Positions 1-12,774 of a stretch of 64,000 nucleotides of DNA are shown in pieces; positions within the stretch are counted from its first letter, which is position 1, and every line of letters starts with the position of its first letter. The notes under the pieces are model-generated. The model was not told the origin of the DNA, made no database searches, and was given only the letters and a program-made list of their open reading frames with translations. The translations under genes were made by a program, and so were the position numbers. The DNA is taken from contig NC_064038.1 in the NCBI RefSeq assembly GCF_932526225.1, positions 1,054,001-1,118,000 on the forward strand, given 5' to 3'. Origin of the DNA: Nematostella vectensis. Lineage: Eukaryota; Cnidaria; Anthozoa; Actiniaria; Edwardsiidae.

Positions 1-3000
1 ATTCTGTGTCGTAAACACGCAGTGCTTTATGGGTATAATCAAATAAGGCAAATAAGCGTAAATAGTCTGGGCAATTGAAGCATTCTTGTATATTTCCCTG
101 TTAACATTTTCATGGCTTTCAGAGGACAGGATTCAGCCATATATACGCTACTCGTGAAGCGGTGTGGATTACTACAGATATGGATTCTGGAGTGCACCCT
201 TATTTGGGAGAGTAGTTGAGGAGTATTGTGCATTGATATCTTTTTAATCCGCTGCGGTAGGCAAAAGATTATAGAGGTAATTGCTCATCAAAACCTTAAG
301 ATTTTCATATCGTACTGGAGAGATTTCGGATATAAAAAGCTGTGTTATCGCGATTTTGAGAGATATGAATGTCGATTTCCCCTGGGGGAATTTATTGATA
401 TGCAAGCGTCTTCCAGACAAAACATCAAGTACTTCGCTTTTTTTAATCTATTCATAATTGGGGAATTTTAAGCAAACTAGGAATAAGCCATTAATAAACA
501 TATTATAGTCATTACTCTAAACACCTTGTTGCACCTTGTATTGTACCCCGGCTTGCCGGGTCCATCTAGGTGCTCTGCTCCTACGGTAATTTTAAGGATT
601 ACAGGACTGAATTTGTCATGTTTTCTTTGAATACAGTCTCTATTCAACCCACGCTCCTTTCCCAATCTTAAACCTCCTCTATCAACACCCCCTCCCCCAC
701 CTTCCTCTAAGCCTCCTAATCAGCTCCCTTTTCCAAGAGACACATTTTCACTTAAACCTTCTCTATCAAAACCTCCTCCCTCCCTCCCTCCCTCCCTTTT
801 CCAACTCTATCGAGATACATCTCACCTAAATTATCAAAATTCACTGGCTCTCAAGTTTTCGCCGGTGGTGTTTAACAACAGCTTAAATGTCAAGTGCTCT
901 AAGTGCTATAATAAACGAGAAATATATAAATACAGCTTAAGCAAGTTTTCTAAAATTATCCTTGTGAATACTGTTACATTGTTATACCTAAAGTGAGACA
1001 GCTAAATGAAAGAGAGCATCTGCAACAACTATACTTAGAGCAATAAAAAAAAGACTTGTTTTGAGCCTTTTCCTCAAAACATTTCTCCCCTCGGTCTTTG
1101 TCAGCTTGCTCAAGAATTTAAATAGCTTTCCTATTTTTAGCATAATTGGCTAATTATGGCCCATAGTTGTGGCGTAGCGGCTATTACAGAAATAGATTAT
1201 GGTATACGGAGCATAAGCTACGGCATGAAGAGAGAGTTTGCGATTTACAAAAAGCTGAAAAGACTATATATTTTGGCCAATATATTGGGTTGTCCTAGTA
1301 TTCGTATAACTCACAAAACATGTGAAAACAATTAGCCTTTAAAAAAAAAAACAGAAGAAACTGCTCGAGGCTGTGTTTAAATTCCATATCCTAGCTTCAC
1401 AAGACATCACAAACGACAACCATAAGAAAACCATACAATAAAAGCCGACTATCTGTGTTTAATGTGTGTGCTTCTTTTTTTAGAATAAAAAAAAAAGATT
1501 GCGGATAATGGTTTATTATACAATGTAAAAAAACTGTTTTTCCCACCCCCTCCCGTTCCGTTTTTCTGAGTCACCAATCCAAAGGAATTTATCTCAGAAG
1601 AGTCAGACGTGACAAAAGCAGGAAATTGAAATCTGACTGCGATATTGAAAATTGTTTATAATTCTGGAACAAAGGGGTGTTGATTGTTGAAATGCCTTCA
1701 AACCTAGCGTATGATTACCCAACATATCACTTTTCCACTAATAGTTTTCACTTACAGGAAAACGACAACCTAGGAGAGGTTCGAAAAAAATAGTTTCGAA
1801 ACCTTTAGACAGCGAGAAGAAATCCGCCCTGTTCTAACAATAAGCAAGCTATCATCATCGAAACGAATCAGACCGCCCTAGGGTATTGTCACGCGATCTT
1901 GAAGTGCAATCTTTAGAACGTTTAAGACAAATAATATCGGCCTCACAGACACAAAGAGAAAAAGAACTTGTTAGCTAGCGCACTCATAGAATGCAGAAAT
2001 ATGCAGAAATAAAGCCGCCCAATGTAAACCAATTCCAAGCCCAATCAATCTAGAGACTGGGATACTTTGTGGGGGTGACCCTCTTGTTCTTAAATGTAAA
2101 CGATAACAAAAGGATTCGCTTAGTGCAAACCTAGAACGCCGACTAGCTTGTGACGTTCATGGCTTTGATGCTCTTACACGTCCAATTTCACTTTCTGACG
2201 TGGGTAGAATTGGTTCTTGTTATTGAAAGTTCTTAAAAAAAGCACTTATCTAGGAATTATTCCGAGTACCGCTTCCACTTTGTGAAGCGTGCCGTGACTC
2301 CGCCCAGCCACGTGGAGGCAGAATTCCTTGCATGCTCGAACAATTTTGAAAAGCGCCCTGGCATGGGAGATATTGATAAATCTCAGAGTAAATGTGTAAC
2401 AGTGCAAGGAGGGAACTCTCTTTGTCAAAGAAGATCATGAGTTCTATAGCTACACAGTCGATAGCAAACTCACGCAACGACGACGGCGACAGTGAGAGGG
2501 GGTGACCAAGACATGCTTTTATGTCAAGCGCCAAATTCTAAACTTGCTTAGATTTTCAATGCTCTGTGAACTTTCGCCAAAATATTGCTTAACCACTATC
2601 TGGCTTCTGTCGTCAAACTAACGGAATTACTTATTACTTTTGCTCTTTTTCGATGGTGCCTTGCGGGGGGGGGGGGTAGTGTTGGAAACCATTTCATTCC
2701 CAATAAAAAAGGGTTTTGATGGCGATTTAAATATTAGAAATCATCACTAAGAATTCGCAGAATATCGAAAACGCAGTAAATTAGCTCGTTTTTCATAGGC
2801 GGACGAGGGGACAGAAGGGCGATTTTTTTTTTTTTTGCAATGTCTAGTCTAGTAAAAAAAAATGCCATGGACTAGCGAGTGACACTACTACCAAGAGTGT
2901 CACGGAATAGAGAGTAAACCAAACTCTTTTATCTTTGCAATATATTTGCAAAACTATCTTATCTTTGCTATATATTTGCCAAACTATCTTGCCTTTGGTA

Positions 3001-3611
3001 TTAAAAAAAGGAGGGGGGGGTGAGGGTCCCACCCTGAAGCATTATACAAAGAATCTCACCAAGTCAGAGCCTAAATGTCGGAATAGGAAGAAAGGGGTAA
3101 AATGCAGATCCAAAGAGGTGTTATAAACCCAGGTTATCAAGAAGGGGGCCTCAGTTATCGAAGGAGGGGACAGCTCGCCCTCCTCACATTTTCCAGGTTA
3201 TTGAGGGGAATAGAAGGCCTGGGTTATTGAAGCAGGGGGAGAGGGGGGGAACTCCAATGGGTTGTCTTCAGGTCCATGGGGAAATTATGAAAAACAACGC
3301 ATCCAACATATTGTACAAAATTTCCTGACACCAAAAGCTAAGGTTTGACATTCAATTCTCCCCATTATTTCTTGTGTGAACACTTCCTCACAACCTCGAT
3401 ACCGGTTCCTATAGCAACACAGCGAATATGTTATAATCAAGCTTAAACACTAGTGTAGTTTGGGGTCCTAGATGACAAAGCTTGTTTCCTAGATTTTTTT
3501 TGCATTCATTTTTAGCCAATGTCAATTAGGCTTAGAAGCTCTTGTTATCTACTTTTTTTGTGAATGTCTGGGACATAGGGCTGGAACATCATTCCAGGGA
3601 CTGGTAGCAAG
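1..3611. other. Non-coding, downstream of the PDIA3-like gene
   Basis: Only short frames without domains; poly-pyrimidine and poly-G runs near 690-800, 2665 and 3010. Positions 81-165 resemble 54040-54120, so a dispersed repeat is present. The first 3,300 bases hold nothing I can call a gene; the last 300 are probably 3' UTR. Confidence 0.5.
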
Positions 3612-6600
3612 TTAAAGCTCGCTCTTTGACTTTTTCTTCTTCTTCTCGTCTAAATTGACTGGTTTGGTTGCTTTGCGCTTGATGAAGTCAACAAAGTCAG
3701 ATACCTCTCGCCCACCCTCGTATTTCTCGGGGTTCTCTTTGTTGTTGGCTGGCGCCCAGTAAATAGTGGGGAATCTAGGCAAGATGCAATCAGTTAGTTT
3801 AGAGGTGATGGCGATGATGACAATCATGATGATGATAATGATAATGGTGATAATGATAATCATGATGATGACAATAATGATGATGCCGATAATGGAGATA
3901 ATGATGATTCTAATAATAACGATGGTAATGATGATGATAATGGAAATGACGTAATGAACAAAAAAAAATTCAATAGCCTAATTCCATCTCTTTTTCACAT
4001 GAGAGAATTTTACTTACCCCTGAACACTGAAGTTTGGTGGTGCATCATTAGCGGTGGCATCCATCTTAGCAATGACAATATCCTTGACATCCTGGAGTTT
4101 CTCACCAAGTTCATTGTACTTGGGCTCCAGACTCTTGCAGTGTCCACACCACGGGGCATAAAACTCTATCAGGACATCCTTTGTTGGGTCGTTTACAATC
4201 TCCTTGAAGTTCTCACCAACAACAACCTGGATTAAAGAATACAAACTTGAAAACCCTTCCACTCATTCAAAGTTTCAGTTATCTAAATTCTTGCTTGTGA
4301 TTTCTCAGAAGACAAAGAACATTTCACACATTATTTAAGGGTCTTCAGGATTTGAATGGCCCTGCTATAACAAACTCTGGCTATAGTCACAAGACAGTCT
4401 TTGCCACTTCACAATGCTCTGTCGAGCTCACCTTGACGGGGCCATCATTGCTCTCAGGGAGTGGCTCAGATTTGATATGTGGCTTCAGGCTGCCAGCAAA
4501 GTAGTCTTCCAGGAACTGCTTGAATGAATCAACGCTAAAAAAGAATTCAAACAAAGGCATGGTTTGTTGAGGGCAAATCATAATCAATGATACTTTGTAA
4601 GCTTTTACAAAATAAGCAAGGAACAATTCAAGCACTTAACAGAGTATTTGAACTGACTTGGGACTGCCAAAAATAGCAAGAATCACAGCTATTGTCCCAT
4701 GACATTAATTTCTTGCTCGAATGAGCTGAGGGATTAAACTTCACTTGGTTCCTTGGGGTATCTGTTCTATCCTGCTTACTTGGTTCCTTGGGGTATCTGT
4801 TCTATCCTGCTCACTTGGTTCCTTGGGGTATCTGTTCTATCCTGCTTACTTGGTTCCTTGGGGTATCTGTTCTACCCTGCTTACTTGGTTCCTTGGGGTA
4901 TCTGTTCTATCCTGCTTACTTGGTTCCTTGGGGTATCTGTTCTATCCTGCTTACTTGGTTCCTTGGGGTATCTGTTCTATCCTGCTTACTTGGTTCCTTG
5001 GGGTATCTGTTCTACCCTGCTTACTTGGTTCCTTGGGGTATCTGTTCTATCCTGCTTACTTGGTTCCTTGGGGTATCTGTTCTACCCTGCTTACTTGGTT
5101 CCTTGGGGAATCTGTTCTACCCTGCTTACTTGGTTCCTTGGGGAATCTGTTCTACCCTGCTTACTTGGTTTCTTGGGGTATCTGTTCTATCCTGCTTACT
5201 TGGTTCCTTGGGGTATCTGTTCTATCCTGCTTACTTGGTTCCTTGGGGTATCTGTTCTATCCTGCTTACTTGGTTCCTTGGGGTATCTGTTCTATCCTGC
5301 TTACTTGGTTCCTTGGGGTATCTGTTCTATCCTGCTTACTTGGTTCCTTGGGGTATCTGTTCTATCCTGCTTACTTGGTTCCTTGGGGTATCTGTTCTAT
5401 CCTGCTTACTTGGTTCCTTGGGGTATCTGTTCTACCCTGCTTACCTGAATTTCTCTTTCATCAAGAACTTGTCACCAGCATCATTGTAGACAACGGCACT
5501 AGGGTTGGCTTTGTCAGTAACGCCGATATCAGATAGGACTCGCTCGTAGTCAGAGAAAGAGGCAATGGCAAAGTTCATGGCCTTGTCATCAAAGAACTTG
5601 GTCACCTTAAGCACTCTGTTGCGCCAGTATTTGGAACCTGTGAGCAATAAGTTCAATAATTTTCGATATTTTTTGGAACCTGATAACCAATAACACAAGA
5701 CAAACCATTATCAATAGTTATTGGAACCTGATAACAAATAACACAAGACAAATCATTATTAATAGTTATTGGAACCTGATAACAAATAACACAAGACAAA
5801 TCATTATTAATAGTTATTGGAACCTGATAACAAATAACACAAGACAAATCATTATTAATAGTTATTGGAACCTGATAACAAATAACACAAGACAAATCAT
5901 TATTAATAGTTATTGGAACCTGATAACAAATAACACAAGCAGGGCTTTCATTAACTTTCAGAGTAGACAGTGGAGATTGATAAGTAGGGGGTGGGAGTTA
6001 TTTTATCTCTTAAGAAGACTCGATACAGTTTCTTGAATCTCCAACCATCCTGTCAATCACAACTTGTATCTTCTGGTACAGGGATCGGATCGTCAAACTA
6101 TTTGGCCATGCCATGTAGCTAGGAATGAACTTAATAAATTATTTATTTTTGTTTCTATGGCAACAGAACGGTGAACCCATTAAATTCACTATTCGCGAAG
6201 TGCTGTTCGCTACAGGGAAATTTTTAATAAATAAACTATAGGACATTGTACATCAGACCTTGGTCGACACTTAGAGGACGTTTTATTAAAATCTATAAGA
6301 GGAATTCCGAGAAATTGGCATATTTTTATTTTCAGTCACTCTGTTATTTACCTACTTTGAAATTCGCCCATGAAAAAAATCCATATGCGGGCAAGGATTT
6401 TTTCACCATTCTTATTTAGCTACCTCTTATTTCTAAAAGCCTACCAAAAATGAACGTAATCGGTTTTGTTGATTGTAAGTTTTAGAGGCCATTCCTGGGA
6501 CTATTTAATACTTTCAAAATGAAGAAATTGAACTTAGTCTAGGATTCAAGTGCACTATAAACCATTACATGCACCTATTGCATTCGGCAATGCAAATAAT

Positions 6601-9600
6601 AGTCTAGGATTCAAGTGCACTATAAACCATTACATGCACCTATTGCATTCGGCAATGTTAATAATAGTCTAGGATTCAAGTGCACTAAACTATTACATGC
6701 ACCTATTGCATTCGGCCTTGCAAATAATAGTCTAGGATTCAAGTGCACTATAAACCATTACATGCACCTATTGCATTCGGCAATGTTAATAATAGTCTAG
6801 GATTCAAGTGCACTATAAACTATTACATGCACCTATTGCATTCGGCAATGCAAATAATAGTCTAGGATTCAAGTGCACTATAAACTATTACATGCACCTA
6901 TTGCATTCGGCAATGCATACCAGCTCCATATTAGCCAAGCCAAATCAGCACAATAAGCTCATTTTAAAGATCACTCCACATTGTTTATGTGAGAATAAGC
7001 AGAGTGCAATGCATCGCAGACAGAGTGATTCCTCTAAGATTTATCAACTTACCTTTGGCATTCTTCTTCCAGTCCATGTTATAGAAAACTACACAAAGGG
7101 GTTTTCAACTTACCTTTGGCATTCCTCGATCAGTCAATGTCATAGAAAACTACACAAAGGGTTATCAACTTACCTTTGGCATTCTTCTTCTAGTCCATGT
7201 CACAGAAAAATACACAGAAGGGTTTTCAACTTACGTTTGGCATTCTTCTTTTAGTCCATGTCATAGAAAACTACACAAAGGGGTTATCAGCTTACCTTTG
7301 GCATTCTTCTTCTAGTCCATGTCACAGAAAAATACACAGAAGGGTTTTCAACTTACGTTTGGCATTCTTCTTCTAGTCCATGTCATAGAAAACTACACAA
7401 AGGGGTTATCAACTTACCTTTGGCGTTCTTCTTCTAGTCCATGTCACAGAAAAATACACAGAAGGGTTTTCAACTTACCTTTGGCATTCTTCTTCTAGTC
7501 CATGTCATAGAAAACTACACAAAGGGGTTATCAACTTACGTTTGGCATTCTTCTTCTAGTCCATGTCATAGAAAACTACACAAAGGGGTTATCAACTTAC
7601 CTTTGGCATTCTTCTTCTAGTCCATGTCACAGAAAAATACACAGAAGGGTTTTCAACTTACGTTTGGCATTCTTCTTTTAGTCCATGTCATAGAAAACTA
7701 CACAAAGGGGTTATCAACTTACCTTTGGCGTTCTTCTTCTAGTCCATGTCATAGAAAACTACACAAAGGGGTTATCAGCTTACCTTTGGCATTCTTCTTC
7801 TAGTCCATGTCATAGAAAACTACACAAAGGGGTTTTCAACTTACCTTTGGCATTCTTCTTCTAGTCCATGTCATAGAAAACTACACAAAGGGGTTATCAA
7901 CTTACCTTTGGCATTCTTCTTCTAGTCCATGTCATAGAAAACTACACAAAGGGGTTTTCAACTTACCTTTGGCATTCTTCTTCCAGTCCACGTCAAAGAA
8001 AACTACACAAAGGGGTTTAGGAAATTGCTCCTCATTGTCTGGTGTTCTCTGGCCAACACGACCATGTGCCTTGGCGTTGATGAATTTCTTGATATAGAAG
8101 TCATCTGGTGACCCAGTGTAGGCAATAAAACTTGGCTCAAGCTTTGTGTGAAGGTGCTTGGGTCTGAACACGACTATTTGACTGCAAAGAAATCAAACAA
8201 AACATGTGAGAAAAATCTGTTACCTGCAAAATGTTTTTTGTTGGCAACCAAGTGTTTTACACCTGACATCTCAGTAATGAAATTTAAAAAAAAAAAGATA
8301 CAAACAGGCTAAAATCCCTAGAAATATCAAGCCTAAAATTTAAATAAAATTTGCAAAGCTGAAATGTTAATAATACCACGGGCAAACCAGACTGATAGGT
8401 CAATTGTGTGCGAATAAAACTAGATTCCTCGGTCTGTTGGAATTCTAGTCAGAATTCGAAGCAGAAGCGCTTGATTTTCCATCCCCAGAAAAGAAAGCGC
8501 ACCGCCTTAAAAACCATTTGGTGAAAAAAGTAAGCAAAGAGAAGGCGGGAACAAATCCCTAACAAAAACACAAAAAAGTACGGTCTGCAGACTTGAGAAG
8601 AAAAGGACAAACCAAGGTCTTCGGGTGTTATCTCTTTGCTTCCATCGCTGAGCTATGTTGAAATATTTGTGAATAACTTTGATATTAGTAAACACAATTA
8701 ACATTGCATTATTGCTTTCTTTTCTTTTTTTCGCTAGGATGTAAAGCAGTTGAGGATTTTGAATAACAGGGACATTTCAGTAAGGTTTGTAGTTAGTAAT
8801 ATATTAGTAGTCATCTACTTAGTGATTAGTATTCCCTAAGTTGCAACTTTGTTTTCATTGTTTTCTTCCAAGAAATCCCTTAGTAGATAACCACTAATTA
8901 CTACATTCCCCACTAATTCCCTTTTGTTCATTTTTTCCATATGCTATTAATGTATTGAAATGGGAAATTCAGTCCAGAATGCAAGACATCAACAGCCACT
9001 GTAAGAAATTGGTACTCCTTTGTAAGTTTTTATGTGCAAGGTATTCTCATCAGTTCACTACAACAAATGTACAGCAGAAGCATAAAATTACAACTGATGG
9101 TTAATGGAATATAGAGTAGATAAGCTTTCATTTGAAGGGTATGATAATCAAGCTAGGCAATCACAACAGTGCTCTGGTTATTTCACTTACTTTTTGTAGT
9201 TGTATTTCTCTAAGACATCAGTAACACTTGCATGTGCAAATGAAAATGAATCTCTCATCTCATTTGCAGTCCTCATGAAAGCATTCTTGAGATCATCATC
9301 GCCATCAAGAAAACCTAAGCAAAAACAATAGGCATTGAGATGATGCATTTTAAAGCAGGCACTTTAAAAAGAAAAAAAAATACCACTGTACTAGAATACT
9401 ACCTAGCTACACTTGCTGCTGACCTCCTCAAAGACAAAATACAGATTTTTGGAGATGGAATGGAATTGAAATTTATTTTCATTTAACTTCATACGGAATA
9501 TCTAGATTAAACTAATTTACTGTATTACAAACATGCAGCCTGCTGTTATCAAAAAGTGCTAGTTCTTGTTTGTATTGTGCATAGAAAAAACACTTTATCA

Positions 9601-11387
9601 TTGTATTTGCAGCCTTTTCAAAAAGATTTTGAGGAGCAGGTCATTGAGTCTGGAGGCAGTTTGGGTACTGCAAGTTTTGTTTTCCTTGTCGGTAACAAAA
9701 CAAAAACAATATAATTTCTGCTTGCATGGAGATAGTCAAACCTCTAGAGGAGGTGGGTCATTGGGCCTGCAGCCATCCAGTTTTGAGAAGGCTGTTTTGG
9801 ATTGTCACCTGTTCCAGGAAAACAAGGATTAAAGATCTGTTTAATATAAAATACTCACCAACAACTACATTAGATTCAGCGTCATCCAGCTTTTTCTCAA
9901 GATGGTCAACTGACTTAATTTCTGCAAGGGAAAATTTTGTTGGTTTTGGCTTGTAGCACAAAAGATACACAAAGACTTTTGAGCAAAAGTCACAATATAC
10001 AGCCCAATCTCAGACATTTTTAAGTAGAAAGACTGACTTCCCTGGTTAACTATTAATGCAATTATTCTTACCAACAGAGCTTGGTCCAGCCTGCTTTTTC
10101 ATATATCTAATAATTCCACCTGCAAGAAAAATAAATTGATATTATTAGAAGTGATACTAGAAATAGAGTGGAGAATGAGAAGAGCTAGTCGTAGAAATGG
10201 GATTCTTCCTTTTTTTAATATCTTATAGGATAGATAACTTAACATAAGCATTTGAATAGTACAAATTATAAAAGACTTGCCATAGATATTACGTATGTAT
10301 TAAGAATGTCCCCCCTTGGAACTAAGGAACGCAAGCTTCTAGTAAGCTCACATAGGTCCAACAAGTCAAATTCAGGGTCAAGAAACAGAAAAATACTATC
10401 CATGTCTCGACCCACAATCGAACCTATTTCAGCAGAAGTGAGAGGACCTGTACGGTGGCTACCCATGATTGCATCTCTTGGAAATATCGTGCACTATATA
10501 AGTCATACTTGAATCACGTGGCCCGTCATAATCCTTTGACATCTCGCCATTACGGAATATTTTCAGTGTAGGGTAGCCACTAACGCCATATTTGCTACAA
10601 GTGTCCTTCCCAGCTTCAGTACAATCAACCTTAAAGAGAAATAACAGAAAGAACCAGTTGCATTATTTATATCCTTATCATAGTAATCAACATTGAAATA
10701 AAAACAAATAAACAATAATATAATATGTACTTCGAATGTACAGTACATCAACCAAATACTATGTACCGTAGGGCAACTGATGATTTTTAAGCATCTGAGT
10801 TATAATACAGTGCAATTTAAGTACTTAAGCTTATGTTAGAAATGTTCCCAAGCTTTGTTTTGTACTATTTGTACAACAACTAAAAGAAGTATAAATAGAA
10901 AAGAGCATAAAGTTTATTTGAATCCATAAATAACAATTCAGCTAACTTAAAATTCAATATTTTTACTTTTTGAAAGCTTATGAAACTATTAAGATAATAC
11001 GAGAGAATGTTGAAACTTTAAACCTTTCGAATGTAAGGTTTGATTTGTATGTTAAGTCGTGATTACCTTTGCTAGAGGAACCGGTGGATCGTTCTTTTTC
11101 AAAGCCTCGGCAGCAGTTTCATATTCAGGGGCTAGTCTTTTGCAATGCCCGCACCTAATGAAGCAAATGTACACATTATAACCAAAGACCCGCGAAGACG
11201 AGTTTGAAAGGCACGTTCAAATAAGGAATACTTACCAAGGGGCGAAGAACTCGACGAGCATTATATCTTTACCGGCAACCCCGGATTTAAAATTACTATC
11301 CCCTAGATCCAAGACATCTGAAGAAAGGGTTGAGCCCACAAATAAAAGTACAAAAGCTGTAGAATACAACATTCTACAAGTTTTCAT
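3612..11387 (-). CDS. PDIA3: Protein disulfide isomerase A3 / ERp57-like, 11 coding exons
   Basis: ER-lumenal thiol oxidoreductase that forms and rearranges disulfides in secretory proteins. Exons in coding order: 11236-11387, 11067-11154, 10509-10629, 10072-10119, 9859-9921, 9191-9314, 7967-8181, 5445-5637, 4432-4534, 4018-4226, 3612-3774. All junctions are GT-AG and keep phase, giving 492 aa (human PDIA3 is about 505). The N-terminus is a hydrophobic signal peptide. An a domain has [12 protein letters not shown], two redox-inactive b-type domains follow, and an a' domain has [12 protein letters not shown]. The tail is lysine-rich and ends KSEL, a KDEL-like ER-retrieval signal. The first active-site Trp codon is split by an intron, as in the two PDI-like genes upstream. 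The introns around exons 7 and 8 hold tandem arrays copied from their splice sites. I see no frameshift or lost catalytic residue. The family call is firm; the exact orthologue is slightly less so. Confidence 0.93.
3799..3955. repeat. GAT-rich low-complexity repeat in the last PDIA3-like intron
   Basis: Irregular ATGATGATAAT trinucleotide-like tract between exons 10 and 11. Confidence 0.8.
4741..5444. repeat. 35-bp array, 20 copies, copied from the exon-8 donor of the PDIA3-like gene
   Basis: Read on the minus strand, the unit starts with GTAAGCAGG and ends GGAACCAA. The first unit is the real donor immediately after exon 8 (exon ends at 5445). Donors recur every 35 bp down to 4774-4779; one variant is GTGAGC, still a valid donor. 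The non-multiple-of-3 unit keeps long open plus-strand frames in all phases; these are not genes. Confidence 0.95.
5673..5940. repeat. 48-bp array copied from the exon-8 acceptor
   Basis: Six copies of the exon-8 3' splice junction at 48-bp spacing (TTGGAACCTG on plus at 5673, 5721, 5769, 5817, 5865, 5913). On the minus strand each reads TTATCAG then GTTCCAA; the real junction is CACAG then GTTCCAA at 5637/5638. The array lies in the intron directly upstream of exon 8. Confidence 0.9.
6536..6915. repeat. 65-bp array, ~6 copies, PDIA3-like intron 7
   Basis: Copies start near 6536, 6601, 6666, 6729, 6794 and 6859 with the word AGTCTAGGATTCAAGTGCAC. No match to a neighbouring splice junction was found. 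Confidence 0.9.
7047..7966. repeat. 61-bp array, 15 copies, spanning the exon-7 end and donor
   Basis: Each unit carries about 45 nt like the 3' end of exon 7 (minus strand ending GAAGAATGCCAAAG) followed by GTAAGTTGA, i.e. a whole exon-intron junction. The real junction is at 7967/7966; copies recur every 61 bp to 7047. Some copies have C instead of G at the last exonic base (CAAAC then GTAAG). Confidence 0.93.
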
Positions 11388-12774
11388 GGCAAAAATCACA
11401 GAAGAAAGTAGAGAAGAATTGTGTCAGAATGCAAACCACGTGGACAATGGGCAAAAGTATAGGGGACTTGGTGGCGCATTCTTATTGGTCATACAGGGTC
11501 ACGTGATAATTTTGTGTCAAGTTTTTATTGGCTAGATAGATGATCACCAGGACAACTTAGAAAGTTTCAGGGGAATTTGGAAAATAAAAATGGGAAATAT
11601 GACATTTGTTAGAAAGGCAGAGAAAAATTACATTGATGACTGAATGACTTTTAAAAAAAAAACATTTAAGGTAAACCACAGGCAACCCATCTAACATACA
11701 ACGTCATTTCTACCACAATGGTCAATGCGATAAAAAATAAAGCACTTTGTGAAGACATGACGGAAAAACCCTGAACATAAGATGCTCTCTTGTCAATAAC
11801 TACTTAGGGGAATTTTCCGCCTAATTTGATTTGAAATGAGCTTATCGGAAACGTCAAGTTTTTCCGTCATGTCCTTTGTGAATCATATTGTGTGTACTAG
11901 CTTACTAACAAAATACATGTCAATTGTGGTCGATAGAATGATTTATTTATTCATAAGGCAAACCCATGCTTTCGACATAAACCCGTACCCAGGGGGGAGT
12001 GCAGGGGGTGCAAACCCCACCACCCCCCCCACCCACCCCACTTTCGGTTCTCAATAGACGTGCTGTTCGTAGACAAAACTATAAAGCATAAGGTAGTTCA
12101 ATCTGGTATTTCATCAATCACAAGTCAGACTTTTTTTTAGCCAAATCCGACAATAAACGTCCCTTGAAGATACTGCAAGGCATAAAAAAATCCCTTTTTG
12201 TTCTTTCGGGGGTGGTCAGATTTTTATCAGAGAACTCCCTCCACCCTCCAAGGGAAAAAAAAGGGAAAAATAGGTCCACTTTTTCGGATTTCGCACCCCC
12301 CCCCCCCCCCCCCCCCTCCCAAAAAAAAAAAAAAAAACATTTCCCGGGTACGGGCCTGCGACAGCAAGTGGTTCTTCATAACCCAAATTAGAGCTGATTT
12401 AATTACTCGCATGAGCAAGAATGTGGATTTACTAATTACAAATGTGAACCAAGAAAAAAAGTAGGCCAGGTGCCTATACAGGAATAAAAACGATATTACA
12501 AAAATTATATTTTAATTATTGAATGGCACTGCTCGTCCAATTGCCCAAGTGCACATTTGTCTCGAAAAACGGCAACCTCCCGTGTAAAACTGACTTTTCT
12601 TTGTGGTTAAATTCCGTCATTAGGACTAGAATAATAATCGAATCCACACAAAGTAAAAAAATATATATGTTGCTTCCCTATATGAGCAGAGTAATTTTAG
12701 AGGGTTGTACAAAATGACAATTTCTGTTGGATTCAATCCTGACGTCCTCGTGGTGATTCTATAATCCTTCTGGT
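11388..12774. other. Intergenic: PDIA3-like promoter side and 3' side of the 177-aa gene
   Basis: No gene is seen. A C-run and A-run pair at about 12297-12336 and C-rich sequence near 12000-12050 look like dispersed-repeat debris. The PDIA3-like promoter should lie just above 11388, but no clear core element is visible. Confidence 0.5.

Noticed and set aside
4745-5536. Plus-strand hydrophobic open frames of 231-263 codons
   Set aside because: Antisense to the PDIA3-like gene and made only of the 35-bp donor array.
10266-10466. 66-codon minus frame between PDIA3-like exons 3 and 4
   Set aside because: Open, but flanking splice phases do not accept it and the PDI domain is continuous without it; perhaps an inserted repeat.
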